NCBI RefSeq assembly: GCF_017876315.1
Contig: NZ_JAGINU010000001.1
Coordinates: 5,766,001-5,830,000 of the forward strand
Length of the DNA: 64,000 nucleotides
Origin: Pseudonocardia parietis
GTDB taxonomy: Bacteria > Actinomycetota > Actinomycetes > Mycobacteriales > Pseudonocardiaceae
Direction: 5' to 3'
Positions within the stretch are counted from its first letter, which is position 1. Each line of letters begins with the position of its first letter. The notes under the pieces are model-generated. The model saw only the letters and a list, made by a program, of their open reading frames with translations, was not told the origin of the DNA and ran no database searches. The position numbers and the translations under genes were made by a program. Below, in pieces: positions 8,238-17,251 of the stretch.

Positions 8238-9451
8238 GCGAGTCCGACCTGCCCGTCATGCCCACCACACGCACGACCCTGCTCGACCCCCCCGTCGAGT
8301 ACGCCGCGCTCCGCGAGGGCGCCCCGATCACCCGCGTCCGCTTCCCGAACGGCCTCGTCGGCTGGCTGGTCACCCGTTTCGAGGAGGGCAGCGCGGTCTT
8401 CGCCGACCCGCGGATGAGCGCCCGTCGCCCCCGGCACGACACCCTGGCCGACGACGAGACCTACGACCCGGAGAACCCGGGCGGTGAGCTCGACCCCGGT
8501 TTCGTGTTCATGGACGAGCCGGACCACGGCCTGTTCCGCAGGCTGCTGGCCGGCCGCTTCACCCCGAAGTCCGTGCAGAAGAACCTGCAGCCCTACATCG
8601 ACCGGATCGTCACCGAGCACCTCGACGCGATCGAGGCGGCGCCGAAGCCGGTCGACCTGATCGAGGCGCTCGCGCTGCCGATCCCCTGCCTGGTGATCTG
8701 CGAGCTGCTCGGCGTCCCCTACACCGACCGCGACGGGTTCCACCACGCCACCGAGGTGATGATGGACCTGAGCCACACCCAGGAGGAGCGCAACAAGGGC
8801 GCCCGCTGGCTGATCGGCTACATCACCGACCTCGTCGCGGCGAAGCGCGCCGACCCGGACTCCACGGGCCTGCTCGCGGACCTGATCCGCGACGCCGACG
8901 CGGGTGAGTCCTTCCTGACGGACAAGGACCTGGTCAACATCGGCGTCCTGCTGCTGTTCGCCGGGCACGACACGACGATGTCGATGATCGGGCTCTCCGC
9001 GCTCACCCTGCTCACCCACCCGGACCAGCGGGAACGGCTCGCCGGCGAGCCCTCGCAGATCGGGCCGGCGATCGAGGAGCTGCTGCGCTACCTCACGATC
9101 GTGCAGTTCGGGCTCGGCCGGGTGGCCCTGGAGGACCTGGAGCTGGGCGGCGCGCAGATCGCGAAGGGCGACCTCGTGGTGGTGGCGATGGCCGCCGCCA
9201 ACCGGGATCCGCGGGCGTTCCAGGACCCGGACACCCTCGACATCGACCGGAAGATGGCCCGGCACATGGCCTTCGGCTACGGCGTGCACCAGTGCCTGGG
9301 CCAGAACATCGCGCGCGCCGAGCTGCGCACGATCCTGCCCGAGCTGCTGCGGCGCTTCCCGGACATGCGCCTCGCCGTCGAACCGGAGCAGGTCCCGATG
9401 GATGCGCACGGCACCAACTACGGCGTGCGCAAGCTGCTCGTCACCTGGTAG
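8234..9451 (+). CDS. Cytochrome P450 monooxygenase
   Basis: 405 residues. The oxygen-binding I-helix motif AGHDTT is near residues 242-247, the ExxR motif lies in IEELLRYL, and the haem loop FGYGVHQCLGQ places the cysteine ligand at about residue 354. Last gene of the ferredoxin-reductase-dehydrogenase-CMD-P450 operon, so its redox partners are encoded with it, forming a self-contained hydroxylase system. A strong hairpin follows. Substrate unknown; the context suggests a terpenoid or alicyclic compound. Confidence 0.95.
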   Translation: MSESDLPVMPTTRTTLLDPPVEYAALREGAPITRVRFPNGLVGWLVTRFEEGSAVFADPRMSARRPRHDTLADDETYDPENPGGELDPGFVFMDEPDHGLFRRLLAGRFTPKSVQKNLQPYIDRIVTEHLDAIEAAPKPVDLIEALALPIPCLVICELLGVPYTDRDGFHHATEVMMDLSHTQEERNKGARWLIGYITDLVAAKRADPDSTGLLADLIRDADAGESFLTDKDLVNIGVLLLFAGHDTTMSMIGLSALTLLTHPDQRERLAGEPSQIGPAIEELLRYLTIVQFGLGRVALEDLELGGAQIAKGDLVVVAMAAANRDPRAFQDPDTLDIDRKMARHMAFGYGVHQCLGQNIARAELRTILPELLRRFPDMRLAVEPEQVPMDAHGTNYGVRKLLVTW

Positions 9452-9516
9452 CAACGCCCGTCCCGGCCGACGCGGTCCGCGCAGCCGGCGGCGAGCAGCC
9501 ACGGAGCGGCTCCGAA

Positions 9517-9546
9517 GAGACCCGCCGGGTCGTCCCGGCGGGTCTC
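9517..9546. terminator. Bidirectional hairpin terminator
   Basis: A perfect 13-bp inverted repeat (arms start GAGACCCG) with a TCGT loop lies in the gap between the P450 gene (plus) and the enoyl-CoA hydratase gene (minus), which converge. It has no long T run, as is common in actinobacteria. Confidence 0.75.
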
Positions 9547-9581
9547 CTCCGCCTGTGCGCGTCACCGTGCCGCCGCGGTCG

Positions 9582-10358
9582 TCACCTGCGGTCGGCCGTC
9601 CTGGCGCGATTGCGCTCCATCACGGCGCGCCGTCGCTCCTCCAGCCCGTCGAGCGGTTCCGAGGCTCCACGGGCGATCGTCGTCTCGATCTCCAACGATC
9701 GGCCGACGATGCTCTGCGCCCCCTCGGTGTAGATCCGCTTCAGCGCCGTCATCGGCGCAGCCGGCACCTCGGCGATCGCCCGGGCCAGCTCCGTCGCCCG
9801 GCTCAGCAGGTCCGCGTGCGGCACCACCTCGGTCACCAGCCCGATCCGCTCGGCGAGCCGGGCGTCGACAAGCTCGCCGGTCATGGACATCCGCCGCGCC
9901 CAGGCGGGCCCGACGAGCTGCGGCAGCCGGGCGGTCAGGCCCCCGCCGGGCAGCACACCGACCCGCACGTGGGTGTCGGCGAAGATCGCCCGCTCGGAGC
10001 AGACGAGTAGGTCGCAGCCCAGCGCGATCTCCAGGCCGCCGGTGAACGCCGCCCCGTTGACGGCGCCGACGACCGGGGTCCGGCACCCGGCGACCCGGGC
10101 CACGCAGTTCTCCTCGTCGAACCGGCGGAAGTACGCTGCCCCCTCCGCCACGGCCTGCTTGAGGTCCACCCCGGCGCAGAAGGCCGGGTCCGCGCCGGTG
10201 AGGACGATCGCGCGCACGGTCTCGTCGGCGTCCGCGTCGGACAGCCCCCGATACAGCACGCTGATCAGCTCGCCGTCGAGGGCGTTGCGGGCCTCCGGCC
10301 GGTTCAGCGTCAGGACCCGGACGGCGCCGTCGTCCTCGATCCGCAGCACGTCGCTCAT
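9582..10358 (-). CDS. Enoyl-CoA hydratase/isomerase family protein
   Basis: 258 residues of the crotonase fold. NRPEARNALDGEL, the oxyanion-hole segments AFCAGVDLKQA and GAVNGAAFTGGLEIALGCD, and the ARTADRR C-terminus are typical. A Glu sits in the GGLEIAL region; the second catalytic acid is not clear, so hydratase versus isomerase is open. ATG 10358 overlaps the stop of the upstream F420-type gene, so the two are co-transcribed. Confidence 0.9.
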   Translation of the reverse strand: MSDVLRIEDDGAVRVLTLNRPEARNALDGELISVLYRGLSDADADETVRAIVLTGADPAFCAGVDLKQAVAEGAAYFRRFDEENCVARVAGCRTPVVGAVNGAAFTGGLEIALGCDLLVCSERAIFADTHVRVGVLPGGGLTARLPQLVGPAWARRMSMTGELVDARLAERIGLVTEVVPHADLLSRATELARAIAEVPAAPMTALKRIYTEGAQSIVGRSLEIETTIARGASEPLDGLEERRRAVMERNRARTADRR

Positions 10359-11380
10359 GCCGGCACCTCGGTGGTCCGCACCGCGGTGGCGAGCTCGGCC
10401 AGCACGGCGGGGTCGGTGTCCTCGCCCTGGTAGAGCGATACGCGGGTGAGCACGTCGCCGTAGCGGCGCCGGAGCTCGCGCCCCGCGGACACCGGGTCGC
10501 CGACGATCGCGAACTCGCCGAGGACGTCGTCGTCGATCCGCTCGGTCATCTCGACCCAGCGCCCGGCGCGGGACAGCCCGTGCAGCTCCTCCCCGAGCGC
10601 GCCCCACCCGTGCAGCTCCAGCACCGGGTGGTAGGCGGGCGTCGAGGCGTAGAAGGCGATCTGCGCCCGCACCCGCAGCGCGGCGGCGGCGAGCTCCTCC
10701 TCCGTCCGGCCGGTGACGACCATCGGCGCGCCCACGACCGCCGGTTCCGGGAGCGTGGTCCCTGCGCGGGCCCGCCCCCGCCGCAGCGCGGGCAGCGTGA
10801 CCTCGCGCAGGTAGCGCTCGGTGGTGAAGCCGTGGCAGAGGAAGCCGTCCGCGACCTCTCCCGCGACCTCGGTCATCGACTCGCCCACTCCGGCCAGCAG
10901 GACCGGCGGGCTGCCGTGCGAGTGCGGCTCGGGCACGAACATCGGCGTCATCAGGGTGTGGGAGGAGAACTCGCCCACGAACTCGAGCGGCCGGTCCTCG
11001 TGCCAGCACGCCCAGATCGCGCGCAGGGCCAGCACGTACTCGCGCATCCGGGCGGCCGGGCGGGACCACGGCATCGAGAAGCGGCGGGTGACGTGGGCGC
11101 GCACCTGCGTGCCGAGGCCCAGCACGAACCGCCCGCCCGAGAGGGCCTGCAGGTCGTTCGCGAGCACCGCCGTCGACATCGGGTTGCGCGCGAAGGCGAC
11201 GGCGATCGCGGTGCCGAGCCCGACGCGCTCGGTGGCAGCGGCGGCCAGGGTCAGGGTGAGGAACGGGTCGTGTCGGACCTCGCTCGCCCACACGGCGTCG
11301 AAGCCCGCACGCTCCGCCCGCTCCGCCTCCCGGCCCGCGTCACGCGGCCCGCCCGGCGGTAGTACGACATCCAGCTCCAT
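10355..11380 (-). CDS. LLM-class F420-dependent oxidoreductase
   Basis: 341 residues of the bacterial luciferase-like TIM barrel family: MELDVVLPPGG start, ERAGFDAVWASEVRHDPF, LSGGRFVLGLGTQV and PPVLLAGVGE are conserved landmarks. Such enzymes use coenzyme F420 to reduce or oxidise ketones, alcohols or double bonds. GAGGAGG precedes ATG 11380. Coupled to the downstream enoyl-CoA hydratase and divergent from the DUF2889 gene. Confidence 0.9.
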   Translation of the reverse strand: MELDVVLPPGGPRDAGREAERAERAGFDAVWASEVRHDPFLTLTLAAAATERVGLGTAIAVAFARNPMSTAVLANDLQALSGGRFVLGLGTQVRAHVTRRFSMPWSRPAARMREYVLALRAIWACWHEDRPLEFVGEFSSHTLMTPMFVPEPHSHGSPPVLLAGVGESMTEVAGEVADGFLCHGFTTERYLREVTLPALRRGRARAGTTLPEPAVVGAPMVVTGRTEEELAAAALRVRAQIAFYASTPAYHPVLELHGWGALGEELHGLSRAGRWVEMTERIDDDVLGEFAIVGDPVSAGRELRRRYGDVLTRVSLYQGEDTDPAVLAELATAVRTTEVPA

Positions 11381-11462
11381 CGGTCCTCCTCGTCGAGAAC
11401 GTGCACGGTCGATCGATGATCCACAGTGGACTGCGGCGCGCGGCCGGACGTACCGTCGGGGC

Positions 11463-12464
11463 ATGGTCCTGCCGCTCGCCGCCGCCAGCGCGGCTCCGTT
11501 GCCCGGCCCGGTCGAGCGGACCCCGGACCGCGCGCCCGGCTCCGCGCGCCGCACCAGCAGCGTGGACATGCTGCGTCCGGGCGGCCTCGGCGATCCGCGG
11601 CTGCTCGTGCGGGCGACCGCCCGCGACGTCCTCACCGGCGCGGACGGCGACGTCCGGGTCGCCGACACCGCCCGACTCGACGCCGAGGTGCGCTACGACG
11701 GCACCCGCGAGCTCGTCGCGCTCCGGAGCGAGCCGGCACGGCCCGGCACGGCCGGGCTGGTCGGACGGTCCGTCGCCTCGGGGTTCCGGGCCGTCGCCGA
11801 CGCGACGCTCGCCCCCGGCGACGGCGGCGGGGTCCTCGCGCTGCTGCTCGACGATCTCCCGGTCGCGCTGGTCATCGCCGGCTACGCCCACGCGCTGACG
11901 AAGGAGCTGCCGCCCGGCGCCGGGCGCTTCCGTCCGCCGGCCGGCCTGTGCTCGGGCTGGCGGGAGGGCGGGACGATGGTCTCCGCGCTGGAGGCCGGCG
12001 GGCCCATGCCTCTGCGCCCGGGCCCCGACGCCCCGGCCGTCTCGCGTGCCGACGATCCCGCCGCGTGGCACGACACGCCCGTCCTGCCGCCGCTCGCCAT
12101 GCGGCGCCGGCGGCGGATCGACGTCGAGCCGGGGACCGCCGGGATCCGGGTCGACGCGATGTTCCGGGACACCTACGCCGACCCGGACGGCCGGGAGACC
12201 GTGCTCCACGAGTACGAGCTGCGGGCGGTGCTCGACCCCGCCGGGCTCGCCGTCCGGGAGATCGTCGCGGAGCCGCGCGTGCTGCCCGCGCCGGAGTGCC
12301 CGTTCGCGGCGGAGAGCGTGCTGCGCCTGATCGGGACCCCGGTGGACGCCGTGGCGGAGCAGGTCCGGCGGGACCTGCGCGGGCCGAGCACCTGTACGCA
12401 CCTCAACGACCTGCTCCGCTCCCTGACGGGCGTCCCGGGGCTGCTCGCGCGGCGCGGGGCCTGA
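11463..12464 (+). CDS. DUF2889 domain protein
   Basis: 333 residues. Similarity to DUF2889 comes from the LLVRATARDVLTG segment and the ending CTHLNDLLRSLTG, preceded by a CPFAAESVLRLIG segment. The family has no assigned reaction; members occur in actinobacterial lipid and steroid catabolic islands. Conserved Cys and His of the CTHLND motif could bind metal or form an active site (inference). No signal peptide or membrane segment. ATG 11463 starts the conserved text. Confidence 0.75.
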   Translation: MVLPLAAASAAPLPGPVERTPDRAPGSARRTSSVDMLRPGGLGDPRLLVRATARDVLTGADGDVRVADTARLDAEVRYDGTRELVALRSEPARPGTAGLVGRSVASGFRAVADATLAPGDGGGVLALLLDDLPVALVIAGYAHALTKELPPGAGRFRPPAGLCSGWREGGTMVSALEAGGPMPLRPGPDAPAVSRADDPAAWHDTPVLPPLAMRRRRRIDVEPGTAGIRVDAMFRDTYADPDGRETVLHEYELRAVLDPAGLAVREIVAEPRVLPAPECPFAAESVLRLIGTPVDAVAEQVRRDLRGPSTCTHLNDLLRSLTGVPGLLARRGA

Positions 12465-12472
12465 ACCCGCGG

Positions 12473-13333
12473 TCACCGGTCCGAGCCGGTCCAGCCCGTG
12501 GGCGGGGGCCCGGACCGGAAGAGCGCCTCCTGCGCGAGGCTCGCCACGAGGGTCCCGTCCGCGGCGTGCACCGTGCCGGAGTACCAGCCGCGCCCGCCCG
12601 CGACGACCCGCGGCACGACGTCGACCAGGACCCACTCGTCGAGGCGCGCGGGGCGGTGGAGCCACAGGGAGTGGTCGAGGCTGGGGCCGGTCGCGAAGCG
12701 GCCGTCGTGCAGGGCGAGCAGGCCGCTGGACAGGTCCGACAGGTAGGTCAGGACACAGGCGTGCAGGAGCGGGTCGTCCGCCAGGTCGTCGGTGCACCGC
12801 GCCCAGAACCGGGTCGGCCACTCCGCGGAAGCGAGCTGTTCCGGCGGCAACCGGCCCTCCATCGAGTGCAGCCGCAGGAGCTCGACGGCGGGCAGCGTCG
12901 TCGCGGGCGGGACGGCCGGCGCCGGCTCGACGTCGAGCTCCCTCCCCGCCTCCGGCCGGTGGAACGAGGCCGACAGGGTGAACAGGACCCTGCCCCGTTG
13001 CCGCGCCACGACCCGGCGGGCCGAGAACGACCGCCCGTCCCGGTCGCGTTCCACGGCGAACTCCGTCGGTTCGGCCGCCGTCCCGCCCCGGAGGAAGGCG
13101 CAGTGCAGCGAGTGGGGCACCCGGTCCGGCGACACGGTGCGCCCGGCCGCCGCCAGGGCCTGCGCCGCGACCTGCCCGCCGTAGAGCATGTGCGGGCCCT
13201 CGTCGAACGTGCATCCCGCGACGAAGCGGTCCGGACCCGTCTCCTCGACGGCGAGCAGCGCCGTCAGCGCCGGGTGCTCCGCCGGTGACGGGGGGCCCGG
13301 CAGCGCCGTCCCCGCCGGACTCGTAAGCGACAT
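12473..13333 (-). CDS. Acyl-CoA thioesterase II (TesB-like)
   Basis: 286 residues, the usual length of double-hotdog TesB thioesterases. GPHMLYGGQVAAQALAAA near the start and SLDHSLWLHRPARLDEWVL near the end are the paired hotdog signatures, the latter with the active-site Asp-His region. It hydrolyses acyl-CoA to free acid and CoA. ATG 13333 is chosen because upstream sequence is the promoter of the divergent CoA-transferase, including GTCAGAAT. The untranslated leader must be very short if the motif is the promoter. Confidence 0.87.
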   Translation of the reverse strand: MSLTSPAGTALPGPPSPAEHPALTALLAVEETGPDRFVAGCTFDEGPHMLYGGQVAAQALAAAGRTVSPDRVPHSLHCAFLRGGTAAEPTEFAVERDRDGRSFSARRVVARQRGRVLFTLSASFHRPEAGRELDVEPAPAVPPATTLPAVELLRLHSMEGRLPPEQLASAEWPTRFWARCTDDLADDPLLHACVLTYLSDLSSGLLALHDGRFATGPSLDHSLWLHRPARLDEWVLVDVVPRVVAGGRGWYSGTVHAADGTLVASLAQEALFRSGPPPTGWTGSDR

Positions 13334-13351
13334 CGTCGAACCGTACACCGA

Positions 13352-13366
13352 GTCAGAATCTGTCAG
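13352..13366. promoter_or_regulatory. Paired TGTCAG-type motifs between thioesterase and CoA-transferase
   Basis: GTCAGAAT (13352-13359) is followed directly by CTGTCAG (13360-13366), a head-to-tail pair of the recurrent motif. It lies 19 bp upstream of the thioesterase start and about 134 bp upstream of the CoA-transferase. This is the only place where two copies abut. Confidence 0.5.
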
Positions 13367-13499
13367 CCATAACTTGCGATACCACTGTTGGAAGGCGCGA
13401 CAGGCGGGTGACGCTGCTGTTAGAGTTCTGCTCCACCAGCGGGCGGCGAGGCTCGTTCCGCGGGCAATGAAGTGTTCCGTCGACGACGAGGAGCCGGCA

Positions 13500-14714
13500 G
13501 TGGTCGCCATCATGAACGGGATCAGGGTGCTCGAGGTGGCGTCCTGGACCTACGTCCCCGTGGCCGGCGGGATCCTCGCCGAGTGGGGTGCGGACGTGCT
13601 GAAGGTCGAGCACCCGGAGATGGGTGACCCGCAGCGCGGGCTGGTGACGTCCGGCCTCGTCCCGGCGGGCGGCGTCGCACACATGGTGGAGCTGCCGAAC
13701 CGGGGCAAGCGGAGCATCGGGCTCGACCTGAAGTCCGCGGAGGGCCGCGAGCTGCTGATGCAGCTCGTCGCCCGGTCGGACGTGTTCCTGACCAACTTCC
13801 TGCCCGCGGCGCGGACCAAGCTGCGCATCGACGTCGACGACATCCGCGCGGCGAACCCGAACATCATCTATGCCCGCGGCTCGGCGCACGGCCAGGAGGG
13901 CCCGGACGCGAACCGCGGCGGCTACGACAACTCGACGTTCTGGGCCCGCTCCGGCGCCGCGGACACCGCCAGCCCGGACGAGCTCGGCTACCCCGTCACC
14001 CAGCCCGGCGCCGCCTTCGGCGACGTCCTCGGCGGCCTGACGATCGCCGGCGGGATCTCCGCGGCGCTGCTGCACCGCGAGCGCACGGGTGAGGCCCTCA
14101 CCGTGGACAGCTCGCTGCTGGCGATGGGTGCGTGGGCGATGGGCGCCAGCCTCGCCGCGGCCGCGGCCTTCGGCATCGAGCGGATCCCCCGCTACAACCC
14201 GACGGACGCGCCGAACGCACTGGTCAACACCTACCGGACCAAGGACGGCCGGTTCGTCTCGCTCGTCATGCTGGAGTCGGACCGGTTCTGGCCCGAGCTC
14301 ACCACCGCGCTCGGCAAGCCGGAGCTGATCACGGACGAGCGGTTCGTCGACCACGCGGCCCGGATGCGGAACAACAAGGAGGCCGTGGCGGAGCTCGCCG
14401 CGCTGTTCGGCGCGCTGACCTTCGAGGAGGCCCAGCGGGTCCTCGGCAGCGGGCGCGGGGCCTGGGCCCCTGTGCACACCCCGCGCGAGGTCCTCTCGGA
14501 CCCGCAGGTGCTCGCCAACGGCTACCTCAACGACCTCAAGGACGCCAACGGCACCCCGTTCCAGCTGGTCCCGGCGCCCCTGCTGTTCAACGGCGAGCCC
14601 GGGGACACCCGGCGCGCGCCCGGCCACGGCGAGCACACGGACGACGTGCTGGGCGAGCTCGGCCTCGACATGGACCGGATCCTGGAGCTGAAGATCGCCG
14701 GAACCGTGCTCTAG
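13500..14714 (+). CDS. CaiB/BaiF (family III) CoA-transferase
   Basis: 404 residues. IRVLEVASWTYVPVAGGILA and a GADVLKVEHPEMGDPQRG segment are the family III N-terminus; Asp143 in RGGYDNSTFW fits the catalytic aspartate that forms a mixed anhydride with the acyl group. The reaction moves CoA between acids. GTG 13500 is preferred because GAGGAG lies six bases upstream; ATG 13512 is an alternative. It converges with the tandem TetR gene, their ends overlapping by four bases. Confidence 0.92.
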   Translation: MVAIMNGIRVLEVASWTYVPVAGGILAEWGADVLKVEHPEMGDPQRGLVTSGLVPAGGVAHMVELPNRGKRSIGLDLKSAEGRELLMQLVARSDVFLTNFLPAARTKLRIDVDDIRAANPNIIYARGSAHGQEGPDANRGGYDNSTFWARSGAADTASPDELGYPVTQPGAAFGDVLGGLTIAGGISAALLHRERTGEALTVDSSLLAMGAWAMGASLAAAAAFGIERIPRYNPTDAPNALVNTYRTKDGRFVSLVMLESDRFWPELTTALGKPELITDERFVDHAARMRNNKEAVAELAALFGALTFEEAQRVLGSGRGAWAPVHTPREVLSDPQVLANGYLNDLKDANGTPFQLVPAPLLFNGEPGDTRRAPGHGEHTDDVLGELGLDMDRILELKIAGTVL

Positions 14715-16021
14715 GGAGCGCCCGGATTCAGCAGGCCGCGCTCGAGGAACGCGGCCATCGTCTCGACCACCTCGTCCGTGCTCACGGTGCGGGTCCGCAC
14801 CGTGAGCCCAAGCGGAAGCCGCTCGAGGGCCGCCGCCGCGACGAACACCGCGACCCGCAGGTCGAGCGGGTAGCTGCGCGGGACGTCCGTCAGCAGCACG
14901 CCCAGGGCGGCCCGGACCGCGGCGGAGACGGCGTCGGCGTGCGCGAGCGCCTCCGGCGTCGTCACCTGCCGCTCGGTCCACACCTGGACGACCCCGGCGT
15001 GCCGGCGGTAGGCCGGGACGTACTCGCGCAGCCATTGCCGCAGGGCCGCGCCGTCGTGCTGCGCGGGCAGCCGGTCGATCAGCCCCCGCAGCTCGACGTG
15101 CGCCTCCTCGGCGAGCACCGACAGCAGGTCGGCCTTGTCGGTGAAGTACTTGTAGACCGTGCCGCGCGCGACCCCCGCCGCCGTGGCGATGTCGTCGACG
15201 CTGGTGGACGGGTACCCCTGCTCGGCGAAGGTCCGTGCGGCGGCGTCCAGGAGGTCCCGGACGGTCCGCCGCACCCGGGCGCTGCGGCCGGCGAACCGGT
15301 CGGCCGCCGGCGGCGGTGACGCGACCGGCTTCGCGACCGGCGGGGCCGCGACGGCGCCCTGGCTCGCGAGGACCTCCGGCGGCGTCCCGGGGAACAGCAC
15401 CAGCTGCACCACGACGGCGAGGCTGTCGAGCAGCACGTCGTCCGACGGCCCCGAGGCCGCGGCGGTCCCCGCCCGCCGGAACGCGTTGACCCGGTGGACG
15501 ACGAGCATCACCGCGGCCGCGAGGTCGACGCCGGGCGGCCCCTCGAAACCGGACGAGTCGAGCCGGGCGCCGATCCGGCTGGCGTAGGCGTCGACGAAGC
15601 CCGCGACGGTCGGCCGGTAGGCCGTCTCCGTCGAGTCCAGCTGCGCCCACTGGGCGAACATCGTCGAGTACCTGTCGTAGACCCAGGCCCACTCGCCCAG
15701 CCACCAGTGCAGGTTGTCGAAGCCCTGGGCGGCCGGGCCGAGCGGGCCGAGCCGGCGGACGACGCGCATCAGCGCCGCGCCGCACTCCTCGAGGAGCTCG
15801 CCGAAGAGCTCCTCCTTGCTGGCGAAGTACTGGTAGAGCGTGGCGCGCGAGGTGTCCGCGGCCTTCGCGATGTCGTCGACCGAGATCGTCTGCAACCCCT
15901 GGCGCGCGATCAGCTCGAGCGAGACGTCCAGGATGTGCTGCCGGGTCCGGCCGCCCCGCTCGCCGACGACCGGGCTGTGCGGGCCGTAGCTCGCACGCCG
16001 GAGCACCTCGTCCTGCGCCAC
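14711..16021 (-). CDS. Tandem (single-chain) TetR regulator, copy 1
   Basis: 436 residues, about twice normal TetR length, with two complete TetR units in one chain. The first helix-turn-helix is near residues 27-72 (ISVDDIAKAADTSRATLYQY), the second near 252-300 (TSVDDIATAAGVARGTVYKY). The first ligand domain contains FDNLHWWLGEWAWVYDRY, also found in the proteins at 25372 and 37319. A short N-terminal tail (RRASYGPHSPVVGERG) is shared too. The two DNA-binding units differ, so it may act as a pseudo-dimer on an asymmetric site (inference). Confidence 0.92.
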   Translation of the reverse strand: MAQDEVLRRASYGPHSPVVGERGGRTRQHILDVSLELIARQGLQTISVDDIAKAADTSRATLYQYFASKEELFGELLEECGAALMRVVRRLGPLGPAAQGFDNLHWWLGEWAWVYDRYSTMFAQWAQLDSTETAYRPTVAGFVDAYASRIGARLDSSGFEGPPGVDLAAAVMLVVHRVNAFRRAGTAAASGPSDDVLLDSLAVVVQLVLFPGTPPEVLASQGAVAAPPVAKPVASPPPAADRFAGRSARVRRTVRDLLDAAARTFAEQGYPSTSVDDIATAAGVARGTVYKYFTDKADLLSVLAEEAHVELRGLIDRLPAQHDGAALRQWLREYVPAYRRHAGVVQVWTERQVTTPEALAHADAVSAAVRAALGVLLTDVPRSYPLDLRVAVFVAAAALERLPLGLTVRTRTVSTDEVVETMAAFLERGLLNPGAP

Positions 16022-16066
16022 GGCCCTACTGTAGTTCCGGGCCGGACCCGGCCGGCCGGGCCGGGG

Positions 16067-17251
16067 TCAGCCGTCGCGGCGCAGCAGCAGGCAGCCCGCC
16101 TCCGGGCCGCCGCCGATCCCCACGGCCGCGATCTCCACGTCCTTCGGGATCTGCCGCTCCCCCGCCTCGCCCCAGAGCTGCAGGCAGGCCTCGTGCAGGA
16201 AGCCGTAGCCGTGCAGACGCCCGGCGGACAGCTGCCCGCCGTGGGTGTTGATCGGCAGCTCGCCGTCGAGGGCGTACCGGGCGGTCTCCTCGAGGAACGG
16301 CCCGGCCTCACCGTGCTTGCAGAACCCGAGGGCCTCGATCCACTGCAGACAGAGGTAGCTGAACCCGTCGTAGAGCTCGGCGAAGTCGACGTCCGCCGGG
16401 GTCAGCGAGGTCTGTTCCCACATGTGGTGCGCGGAGTCGTGCGCGGCCATCGTCGTCAGGTCGACGCGCTGGTCCCAGGTGTGCCGCTCGTAGAGGCCCG
16501 AGCCCGCGGCCTCGATCGCGATCGGCGCCCGGCCGGACTCTGCGGCGGCGTCCCGGCGGGACAGGATGATCGCGGTGGCGCCGTCGCACGGGACGTCGCA
16601 GTCGTAGAGCCCGAACGGGTAGGAGATCAGCCGCGCGGACAGGTAGTCGTCCATCGTCATCGGGTCGCGATAGATCGCCTTGGGGTTGCGGGCCGCGTTG
16701 CGCCGGCCGTTCAGCGGGATCTGCCCGAGCTGCTCCCTGGTCAGGCCGAACTCGTGCATGTAGCGCATGGCGTACAGCGCGATCCAGTTCGCGGGGGACG
16801 CCGCGCCGAAGGGCATCCGGAACTCGGCGTGCCCGCCGGCCCGCATCTGCTTGCCCGTCAGCGCGGCCGCTCTGCCCTGCGCCTGCGCGGTCGACTCGAA
16901 GACGCTGCGGAAGCACAGGACGTGGGTGGCGCGGCCGGTGGCGATCGCGGAGGCGGCGTCCATCAGGGTGCCCGCCTGTCCCGGCGTCTCCACCCCGCTC
17001 AGTGCCCAGGTGGTGCGCAGGCCGAGCGCGTCGCGGACCTCGTGCGTGGTGGCGCCGACGAACCCGCCCTCCGCGACCACCGGGCCGGGGTAGCTGGCCA
17101 CGCCGTCGATGTCCGCCGGATCCAGGCCGGCGTGGGCGATCGCCTCCAGCGCCGCGTCCAGGGCGAGGTCGACGCCGCCGCGGCCGAGCTTGCGCCCGAC
17201 GTCCGACTGGCCGATCCCGGTGATGACGACCTTGTCGTCGACGAAGCTCAT
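16067..17251 (-). CDS. Thiolase-like acyl-CoA aldolase/lyase subunit (Ltp2/SCP-x type)
   Basis: 394 residues with the thiolase fold (VVITGIGQSDVGRKLG start, ELYDGFSYLCLQWIEALGF, THGGQLSAGRLHG). The nucleophilic Cys of degradative thiolases (CASG) is missing: the aligned stretch reads SGVETPG. That is typical of the SCP-x-like group including Ltp2, which with a DUF35 partner cleaves the carbon bond of beta-hydroxyacyl-CoA side chains. The DUF35 gene lies directly upstream with an ATGA overlap, so a two-subunit aldolase is likely. The steroid link is inference. Confidence 0.87.
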   Translation of the reverse strand: MSFVDDKVVITGIGQSDVGRKLGRGGVDLALDAALEAIAHAGLDPADIDGVASYPGPVVAEGGFVGATTHEVRDALGLRTTWALSGVETPGQAGTLMDAASAIATGRATHVLCFRSVFESTAQAQGRAAALTGKQMRAGGHAEFRMPFGAASPANWIALYAMRYMHEFGLTREQLGQIPLNGRRNAARNPKAIYRDPMTMDDYLSARLISYPFGLYDCDVPCDGATAIILSRRDAAAESGRAPIAIEAAGSGLYERHTWDQRVDLTTMAAHDSAHHMWEQTSLTPADVDFAELYDGFSYLCLQWIEALGFCKHGEAGPFLEETARYALDGELPINTHGGQLSAGRLHGYGFLHEACLQLWGEAGERQIPKDVEIAAVGIGGGPEAGCLLLRRDG

